Assembly: GCA_013204495.1 (NCBI GenBank)
Contig: JABMNQ010000105.1
Span: 1-10,487 of the forward strand
Direction: 5' to 3'
DNA from: Candidatus Pelagibacter sp.
Lineage (GTDB): Bacteria; Pseudomonadota; Alphaproteobacteria; Pelagibacterales; Pelagibacteraceae
Length of the DNA stretch: 10,487 nucleotides
In this document: piece after piece, positions 6,235 through 10,487 of the stretch
Numbering within the stretch: the stretch's first letter is position 1
Layout: the number at the start of each line of letters is the position of its first letter
The notes under the pieces: model-generated
What the model saw: only the letters and a program-made list of their open reading frames with translations
Told to the model about the DNA's origin: nothing
Database searches by the model: none
Made by a program: the position numbers and the translations under genes

Positions 6235-6608
6235 TGGCTTACGAATGGGATAATAAAAAACCAACAGCACAAATGTTAGGCAGATGGCAACCTTTTCATG
6301 ATGGTCACTATGCTTTATTTCAAGAAATTGTAAAAAAAACAGGTCAAGTTTGTATTCAAATTAGGGATGTCCAGGGTGTTGATGATAACCCATTTGATTT
6401 TGAAACTGTTAAAAAAAATATTGAAGAAAAATTGAATCCAGAGTTTGAAGGGCAATTTAAAGTAATGATGGTGCCAAATATTACTAATATCTGTTATGGA
6501 AGAGGTGTTGGTTATAAAATAGAAGAAGTTGTTTTATCCGAAGAAATGCAGCAAATTTCAGCTACAAAAATTAGAGCTAAAATGAGAGAAGATGGCAAAC
6601 TTGACTAA
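6234..6608 (+). CDS. Small HxGH-type nucleotidyltransferase (cytidylyl/adenylyltransferase fold)
   Basis: This is a 124-residue alpha/beta phosphodiesterase-fold nucleotidyltransferase. GRWQPFHDGH (16-25) is the HxGH-type nucleotide-binding motif, and ISATKIR (108-114) is the C-terminal ISxTxIR signature shared by NMN adenylyltransferases, phosphopantetheine adenylyltransferases and small cytidylyltransferases. Between them lie DNPFDFETVKKNIEEKL (51-67), the usual substrate-cap region, and NICYGRGVGYKIEEV (85-99). The length fits single-domain cytidylyltransferases of the glycerol-3-phosphate or phosphocholine type as well as small adenylyltransferases; the nucleotide cannot be decided by eye. 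The start ATG 6234 has a strong ribosome site, AGGAG at 6221-6225, 8 bases upstream, and overlaps the kinase stop by one base. A longer in-frame start at 6201 is rejected on that basis. Confidence 0.8.
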   Translation: MAYEWDNKKPTAQMLGRWQPFHDGHYALFQEIVKKTGQVCIQIRDVQGVDDNPFDFETVKKNIEEKLNPEFEGQFKVMMVPNITNICYGRGVGYKIEEVVLSEEMQQISATKIRAKMREDGKLD

Positions 6609-7377
6609 TATTAAGGTTAAATTTTTTAATAAAGATATAGCCTCAATTATTATCAGTGAACCAAAAACATATAACGCTCTTTCATTTAAAAATTTAGGAG
6701 ATTTAATTAAAGCTTTTAAAAAATTAGAGCAAGACCAAAATATCAAAGTAATAATAATTGAAGGTGCTGGAAAAGGGTTTAGTGCCGGTCATAATTTAAA
6801 AGAAGTAAGTGGATTAAAAAAAAGAGCTAAATACCAAAAACTTTTTAATCTTTGTTCAAAATTAATGCTTCAAATTGTTGAAGGAAAAAAGCCAGTTATT
6901 GCAAAAGTACATGGAGCAGCATTTGCAGCTGGATGCCAGTTAGTTGCGAGTTGTGATCTTGCCTATAGTACAAATGATGCAATTTTTGCAACGCCAGGAG
7001 TTAATATAGGATTATTTTGTAGTACGCCCATGGTTGCGGTGAGCAGAAAAGTTAATAGAAAAAGAATGATGAAAATGCTGTTAACGGGTGAGCCCATTAA
7101 AGCAAACTACGCAAAAGAAATTGGATTGATTAATGATTGCTTTACTAAATCAAAATTAAATAACGAAGTATTAAAGATAGCAAAAACTATTGCTTCAAAA
7201 TCAAGTCATACAATTAAAATTGGTAAACAAACTTTTTACAATCAATTAGAAATGCCATTGAGAAAAGCTTACGCATACACGAGTAAAATGATGACTAAAA
7301 ATATGATGGCAATGGATGCTAAAGAAGGCATATCTGCATTTTTAGAAAAAAGAACGCCCAAGTGGAAGCACAAGTAG
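6592..7377 (+). CDS. ECHDC3-like enoyl-CoA hydratase/isomerase family protein lacking catalytic Glu pair
   Basis: This is a 261-residue crotonase-fold protein. Oxyanion-hole segments are present: GKGFSAGHNLKE (60-71) and HGAAFAAGCQLVASCDL (107-123). The block IFATPGVNIGLFCSTPM (131-147) and the later EGISAFLEKRTPKW (245-258) match the ECHDC3-like subgroup of the family. The two glutamates of classical enoyl-CoA hydratase are absent: the first position is Q116 and the second is G136. Normal water addition to enoyl-CoA is therefore unlikely, while acyl-CoA binding seems intact. It may be a different acyl-CoA lyase, isomerase, thioesterase or a scaffold. The ATG lies 17 bases inside the preceding gene, with a GAGAGAAG ribosome site just upstream. 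Its stop (TAG) overlaps the next GTG start. Confidence 0.88.
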   Translation: MANLTNIKVKFFNKDIASIIISEPKTYNALSFKNLGDLIKAFKKLEQDQNIKVIIIEGAGKGFSAGHNLKEVSGLKKRAKYQKLFNLCSKLMLQIVEGKKPVIAKVHGAAFAAGCQLVASCDLAYSTNDAIFATPGVNIGLFCSTPMVAVSRKVNRKRMMKMLLTGEPIKANYAKEIGLINDCFTKSKLNNEVLKIAKTIASKSSHTIKIGKQTFYNQLEMPLRKAYAYTSKMMTKNMMAMDAKEGISAFLEKRTPKWKHK

Positions 7378-7814
7378 TGAACGAAAAAATAAAAGAAATT
7401 CTTTCAAAATACAAAACAATTGCAATGGTGGGTGTTAGCAAGGACGACAAGAAACCTTCAACCATTGTCATGAAATATATGCAAAGGTATGGTTTTAAAG
7501 TTATTCCAGTTAACCCGAATGCAAAAGGTCAAAAAATATTGGGAGAAGAAGTTTTTGAAAAACTTGAGGATATTAAAATACCTGTTGATATTGTAGATGT
7601 ATTTAGACCTTCAGTTGAAGCAAACAAATATGCTGAAGAGAGTGTCAAAATTGGAGCTAAAGTTCTCTGGTTACAATTAGGAATAAGAAGTTTAGAAGCG
7701 AAAGAATTAGTAGAGAGTAAAAATATTGAATACATAGAAAACAGGTGTACTAAAATGGAATATCAAAAGCTTTTTTTGAATATAAACCCCGCTTTTCCTG
7801 TATTACAAAGTTAA
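7377..7814 (+). CDS. CoA-binding Rossmann protein (YccU/PF13380 type)
   Basis: This 145-residue single-domain protein has the succinyl-CoA synthetase alpha-type CoA-binding fold. The typical blocks are IAMVGVSKDDKKPS (15-28), GFKVIPVNPNA (39-49), VDIVDVFRPS (70-79), VLWLQLGI (96-103) and NRC (122-124). These proteins bind CoA or acyl-CoA, but a reaction has not been assigned to most of them. The start is GTG 7377, sharing its G with the stop TAG of the crotonase gene (TAGTG); GGAAG about 9 bases upstream serves as ribosome site. An earlier GTG at 7362 would add five residues and is less likely. It follows another CoA-ester-handling gene, so a shared acyl-CoA substrate is plausible. Its stop abuts the next ATG directly. 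Confidence 0.85.
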   Translation: MNEKIKEILSKYKTIAMVGVSKDDKKPSTIVMKYMQRYGFKVIPVNPNAKGQKILGEEVFEKLEDIKIPVDIVDVFRPSVEANKYAEESVKIGAKVLWLQLGIRSLEAKELVESKNIEYIENRCTKMEYQKLFLNINPAFPVLQS

Positions 7815-8234
7815 ATGAACATAATTAATTTCACTCCAGTTTCTGCATTTCTAGGGGGCTCTTTAATTGGTTTAGCAGTGGCTATCTTCTTTGTTTTTAA
7901 CGGTCGACTAATTGGAATAAGTGGAATTGCTAGTAATTTTTTAAATTCAAAAGATAATAGATTTGATAATTTTTTATTTCTATTAGGTTTAATTCTTGGT
8001 CCCATTATTTATAAAGTATTCACCCAACAAGAAATTAATATTTCAATTTCAAATTCTTTTATTTTATTAGCTGTTGCAGGCTTACTAGTAGGCGCTGGCA
8101 CTAGAATTGGGGGAGGCTGTACTAGTGGGCACGGTATAAGTGGCATTGGTAAATTTTCTTTAAGATCAATTGTTGCAACAATAACCTTCATGATTGTTGG
8201 TATTTTAACTGTATGGATAAAAAATTTAATATGA
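7815..8234 (+). CDS. YeeE/YedE family sulfur-transport membrane protein, first half (PmpA-like)
   Basis: This 139-residue membrane protein has about four helices (roughly 8-30, 52-70, 81-97 and 115-135). Its diagnostic motif is GAGTRIGGGCTSGHGISGIG (93-112), in which C102 is the conserved cysteine of the YeeE/YedE family. Characterised relatives import thiosulfate, and others are linked to sulfane sulfur handling. The gene is the N-terminal half of a split transporter; the second half follows at once with a 4-base overlap (ATGA). It starts immediately after the CoA-binding gene stop, with only a weak ribosome site. The presence of a sulfur-compound channel in the same transcript as the Rieske gene is unexplained and may link the operon to sulfur. 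Confidence 0.87.
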   Translation: MNIINFTPVSAFLGGSLIGLAVAIFFVFNGRLIGISGIASNFLNSKDNRFDNFLFLLGLILGPIIYKVFTQQEINISISNSFILLAVAGLLVGAGTRIGGGCTSGHGISGIGKFSLRSIVATITFMIVGILTVWIKNLI

Positions 8235-8653
8235 GCAAAATTGTATCTTTAATTTGTGGAATAATTTTTGGCATAGGTCTTACTATTTCACAAATGATTG
8301 ACCCAGCAAAAGTTTTAGGTTTTTTAAATATCCTTGGTGATTGGGATCCATCTTTAGCATTTGTAATGATTGGAGCTCTAATTATATCTTCTCCATTTTT
8401 TCACTTATTTAAAAATAACAAAAAACCAATTTTTGTAGATAGTTTTTCTTATTCAAATAATAAGGAATTAAATAAAAAATTAATTATTGGATCTTCCCTT
8501 TTTGGTGCAGGATGGGGTTTAGCAGGATTGTGTCCAGGACCTGCGATAGCATCATTAGCTTTATTTAATACTAGTTCTATAATTTTTGTAATTACTATGT
8601 TTGTTGGGTTTTATTTGGTTAAATTATCAGATTTAACTACCCAAGCCCGATGA
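8231..8653 (+). CDS. YeeE/YedE family membrane protein, second half (DUF6691/PmpB-like)
   Basis: This 140-residue partner of the preceding gene has helices at about 4-24, 42-60, 84-104 and 113-132. It shows SQMIDPAKVLGFLNILGDWD (20-39), typical of the DUF6691-type half, and the signature GAGWGLAGLCPGPAIASL (92-109) with C101. The two conserved cysteines on the separate halves (C102 and C101) presumably line one pore. The ATG at 8231 gives a 4-base ATGA overlap and the N-terminus expected of the family; the ATG at 8213 would add six polar residues and a 22-base overlap, so it is less likely. The last 43 bases overlap the convergent DUF4170 gene. It is the last gene of the plus-strand run. Confidence 0.85.
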   Translation: MSKIVSLICGIIFGIGLTISQMIDPAKVLGFLNILGDWDPSLAFVMIGALIISSPFFHLFKNNKKPIFVDSFSYSNNKELNKKLIIGSSLFGAGWGLAGLCPGPAIASLALFNTSSIIFVITMFVGFYLVKLSDLTTQAR

Positions 8654-8808
8654 TAAAAATCATCAATATTTTTTTGAATTAACCCCTTTGCAATTTGATT
8701 GGCTTCTTGTTCTTCAAAAGGACCATATTTTTTTTCAGTATCTTTTAATATTGTTTTAATCAGATTAGGGTTTTTATGCTCACCTTCAATTACGTAAAAA
8801 TTTTTCAT
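8611..8808 (-). CDS. DUF4170-like small protein
   Basis: This is a 65-residue soluble protein. It opens with KNFYVIEGEH, a Y/W-V-[IV]-x-GE pattern, followed by KYGPFEEQEANQIAKG (28-43) and a C-terminal RAWVV (54-58). The YGPF turn and general length match my recollection of the alphaproteobacterial DUF4170 family, which has no known function. The ATG is at 8806-8808; an A/G-rich stretch (AAGAAAG) serves as a poor ribosome site. The gene ends inside the convergent YeeE/YedE gene, overlapping it by 43 bases, so those bases code on both strands. It stands alone on the minus strand between two plus-strand units. Confidence 0.68.
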   Translation of the reverse strand: MKNFYVIEGEHKNPNLIKTILKDTEKKYGPFEEQEANQIAKGLIQKNIDDFYHRAWVVKSDNLTK

Positions 8809-8842
8809 GGCTTTCTTATAGAACTAGTTTAAAAATACACAA
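8809..8842 (-). promoter_or_regulatory. Candidate promoter of the DUF4170-like gene
   Basis: On the minus strand, TTGTGT (complement of 8837-8842) and TATAAG (complement of 8815-8820) are separated by 16 bases, a fair sigma-70 pattern. Only six bases then remain before the ATG, so the transcript would be leaderless or nearly so, which agrees with the poor ribosome site. The same 34 bases must also contain or adjoin the promoter of the plus-strand flavoprotein gene, for which I see only a loose AT-rich -10-like stretch (TTTAAAAAT, 8828-8836). Confidence 0.3.
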
Positions 8843-9412
8843 ATGAAAAAAATATTTCTTTTATATGGTCACTATAACGAAAAATCCTTTAACGCCGCTA
8901 TTAGAGATACATTTATAAAAACAGCTGAAGAAAATGGCAATACAGTTGACTGTGTAGACCTATATAAAGAAAAATTTAACCCAGTTTTTGCTGGCGAAAA
9001 AGCAGGTGAAGATGTTTTGGATCATAGAAGAAGAATTGAGCAATGTGATACAATTGTTTTAATTGCACCTATTTGGAATTTTAGAATGCCAGCTATTGTA
9101 GAAGGGTGGATAGACAAAGTTTTATCTCCTCCATGGGCCTTCACATTTAAAAAACTAGTTGGAAATTATGGTTATCCAATTGGAAACTTAAAAGATAAAA
9201 AGGCAATAATCTTTTGTACTTATGGCTCTCCAAGACTGGCTATTACAACATTTTTTTTAAATCTACCCATAAGAAGATTAAAAAGAGGCGTGTTTCATAT
9301 GTGTGGCATTTATAATATTGTATATAGAAGATATTTTGCAGTACCGTTTGTAACTAATGAAAAACGAAGAGAATTTCTTGAAGACGTTAAAAAGACAGCA
9401 AATAATATTTAA
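8843..9412 (+). CDS. NAD(P)H quinone reductase-like flavodoxin-fold protein
   Basis: This 189-residue protein belongs to the NAD(P)H dehydrogenase (quinone)/NQO-MdaB-type flavodoxin fold family. It begins with KKIFLLYGHYNEKSFNAAI (2-20), where the S/N-rich loop binds flavin phosphate. VLDHRRRIEQCDTIVLIAPI (58-77) and WNFRMPAIVEGWIDKVL (78-94) form the characteristic flavin and quinone site with PxWxFxMPAxxxGWxD. AIIFCTYGSP (121-130) is the second flavin loop. The length is usual for the family. Such cytoplasmic enzymes reduce quinones or related electrophiles by two electrons. The ATG follows a short AT-rich spacer after the divergent DUF4170-like gene. The final 56 bases overlap the following frame. 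Confidence 0.85.
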   Translation: MKKIFLLYGHYNEKSFNAAIRDTFIKTAEENGNTVDCVDLYKEKFNPVFAGEKAGEDVLDHRRRIEQCDTIVLIAPIWNFRMPAIVEGWIDKVLSPPWAFTFKKLVGNYGYPIGNLKDKKAIIFCTYGSPRLAITTFFLNLPIRRLKRGVFHMCGIYNIVYRRYFAVPFVTNEKRREFLEDVKKTANNI

Positions 9413-9857
9413 AACCTTATTAATTTACTTTCTAAGTCTCACAATTTCACAAACCGACATAATTAAACCTAGTAGTAGTATTGAGCCATACCAAGTTGTG
9501 GAAATTCAGTTGAAAAGTTTACAAAAAAATAACTCACCTTCTATAGATAATGGAATTGAACAAACTTGGGAGTTTGCCCATCCTAGCAATAGAAAAAGTA
9601 CAGGACCTTTGGATAGATTTAAGACTATGCTGAAGGGCAAGTCATATAAAATACTATTAGATCATTTAGATCATGAAATTATTCAAGAAAACCTTACAAA
9701 TTCAGTAGCTTTGTTTGAAGTTAGTGTTCTTGGAAAAGATAAATCCTATTACAAATTTAAATGGCAGGTTGAAAAATATAAAATAGATGGTCCCTTCAAG
9801 GACTGCTGGCTGACCACAATGGTGTCCGCTCCAATACCCTTGGGATCTTCAATTTAA
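9357..9857 (+). CDS. Exported DUF4864-like protein
   Basis: This 166-residue protein has a basic N-terminus (KTLKRQQ) followed by a hydrophobic stretch, IIFKTLLIYFLSLTIS (16-31), that looks like a signal peptide or anchor. The mature part contains SIEPYQVVEIQLKSLQKN (41-58), TWEFAHPSNR (70-79), RFKTMLKG (87-94), ALFEVSVLGKDKSYYKFKW (118-136) and a final DCWLTT (149-154). This order (a helix with Q at the start of an NTF2-like fold, FA.P, FxxM, CW at the end) resembles DUF4864. The start is uncertain: ATG 9357 lies 56 bases inside the preceding gene, and a TTG at 9378 would still leave the hydrophobic segment. Function unknown; a periplasmic location is likely. The link to the flavoprotein gene may be only transcriptional. 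Confidence 0.62.
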   Translation: MKNEENFLKTLKRQQIIFKTLLIYFLSLTISQTDIIKPSSSIEPYQVVEIQLKSLQKNNSPSIDNGIEQTWEFAHPSNRKSTGPLDRFKTMLKGKSYKILLDHLDHEIIQENLTNSVALFEVSVLGKDKSYYKFKWQVEKYKIDGPFKDCWLTTMVSAPIPLGSSI

Positions 9858-9868
9858 TTTAGAGGGTA

Positions 9869-9886
9869 AACGAATTTTGTTTCGTT
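9869..9886. promoter_or_regulatory. Inverted repeat upstream of the DMGDH-type gene
   Basis: AACGAA (9869-9874) and TTCGTT (9881-9886) form a 6-bp inverted repeat around a TTTTGT loop, ending 29 bases before the ATG at 9916. It could be an operator half-site pair or a small leader hairpin, or a weak terminator for the preceding gene (no T tract follows). No recognised riboswitch is visible in the 58-base gap. Confidence 0.3.
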
Positions 9887-9915
9887 CGTATTGAAAATTT
9901 AGTAGGAATTGCTTA

Positions 9916-10487
9916 ATGAAAACGAAAGCTAAAGTTGTAGTAGTTGGTGGTGGCGTAGTTGGAGTAAGTGCTCTTTACCACTTAGCTAAAAAAGGTTGGT
10001 CAGATGTTGTTTTAGTTGAAAGAAAAGAATTAACCTCAGGTTCTACTTGGCATGCAGCCGGTTTATTACCCTTGTTCAACATGAGCTATTCAGTTGGTCA
10101 ACTCCATAAATATGCAGTTGATTTTTATAAAAGATTAGAAGAAGAAACTGGAAAAAATGTTGGCTTCAGTGTTGTTTCAAATATTCGTTTAGCAAGCACC
10201 AAAGATAGAATGGATGAGTACCACCAGTATGCAGGTGTTGCGCAAACAATTGGTGTTGATGTAAAATTTTTAACACCTGATCAAGTAAAAGAAATTTGGC
10301 CCTTGTGTCGAACCGATGATTTACTTGGTGCAATCCAACACCCTGAAGATGGATATATTCAGCCAGCTGACTTAACACAAGCGATGGCAACGGGAGCTAG
10401 AAATTTAGGTGCAGAAATTTATAGAAACACAGCAGTAGTTGGTATGAAACAAACTAAAGATGGCTGGATTGTAGAAACAGATAAAGG
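9916..10487 (+). CDS. DMGDH/sarcosine dehydrogenase-type FAD oxidoreductase, 3'-truncated
   Basis: The frame runs open to the window end, giving 190 codons. The N-terminal FAD-binding motif is KVVVVGGGVVGVSALYHLAK (6-25), with an acidic end of the second strand (LVERKELTSGS, 33-43). STWHAAGL (43-50) contains H46 at the position of the histidine that covalently carries FAD in dimethylglycine and sarcosine dehydrogenases. Other matching blocks are LEEETGKNVGF (75-85), SNIRLAST (88-95), a Q.KEIWPL block, and HPEDGYIQPADLTQAMATGA further on. Full-length enzymes are about 800 residues and carry a GcvT-type folate domain downstream, which lies outside this window. They oxidatively demethylate N-methylglycines, passing the C1 unit to THF. 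The ribosome site TAGGA (9903-9907) fits the ATG at 9916. The exact substrate cannot be told from this part. Confidence 0.88.
   Translation, partial: MKTKAKVVVVGGGVVGVSALYHLAKKGWSDVVLVERKELTSGSTWHAAGLLPLFNMSYSVGQLHKYAVDFYKRLEEETGKNVGFSVVSNIRLASTKDRMDEYHQYAGVAQTIGVDVKFLTPDQVKEIWPLCRTDDLLGAIQHPEDGYIQPADLTQAMATGARNLGAEIYRNTAVVGMKQTKDGWIVETDK

Noticed and set aside
9858..9915. Glycine or SAM riboswitch ahead of the DMGDH-type gene
   Set aside because: The gap is only 58 bases and does not show the conserved cores I know for these riboswitches; only a short inverted repeat is visible.
10166..10390. Minus-strand 74-codon frame opposite the DMGDH-type gene
   Set aside because: The plus strand here encodes recognisable dehydrogenase blocks up to the window edge; the antisense frame is a shadow.

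Overview
The window is AT-rich, almost entirely coding and tightly packed, with several start-stop overlaps. Its gene content is typical of a streamlined marine alphaproteobacterium: a DmdA-like tetrahydrofolate (THF)-dependent demethylase, a short atypical methylenetetrahydrofolate reductase, DUF3726, DUF4170 and a dimethylglycine/sarcosine dehydrogenase-type flavoprotein. A SAR11-type (Pelagibacterales) genome is the best guess. This rests on composition and gene families, not on a marker gene. No rRNA, tRNA, CRISPR array or insertion sequence was recognised.

Layout. (a) Positions 1-1452, plus strand: the 3' part of an unrecognised gene, a DUF3726 gene and a 56-residue protein with two CxxC pairs. 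(b) 1449-2105, minus strand: a Yip1-like membrane protein preceded by a 35-residue single-pass membrane peptide. (c) 2106-2451: the only long stretch without a confident gene. It holds a doubtful 73-codon frame and a strong GC-rich hairpin behind the next operon. (d) 2452-4567, minus strand: a two-gene C1 operon, MTHFR-like then DmdA-like demethylase, with reading frames overlapping by 8 bases. (e) 4632-8653, plus strand: seven genes with gaps of 0-1 base or overlaps, so probably one transcript. They are a Rieske oxygenase, a small adenylylsulfate-kinase-like kinase, a small HxGH nucleotidyltransferase, an ECHDC3-like crotonase, a CoA-binding Rossmann protein and a YeeE/YedE pair. (f) 8611-8808, minus strand: a DUF4170 protein. 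(g) 8843-9857, plus strand: an NAD(P)H quinone reductase-like flavoprotein and an exported DUF4864-like protein. (h) 9916 to the end: the N-terminal 190 codons of a DMGDH-type dehydrogenase.

How the genes may work together (inference). The demethylase would move a methyl group from an unknown substrate to THF, and the MTHFR-like protein, run oxidatively, would return 5-methyl-THF to the methylene-THF pool. The divergent Rieske enzyme resembles oxygenases that act on quaternary amines such as betaines and carnitine. The DMGDH-type protein also delivers one-carbon units to THF. The region therefore looks like a methylated-compound (osmolyte) catabolic neighbourhood. The kinase plus nucleotidyltransferase pair and the crotonase lacking both catalytic glutamates have no obvious place in a known pathway and are the most interesting unknowns.
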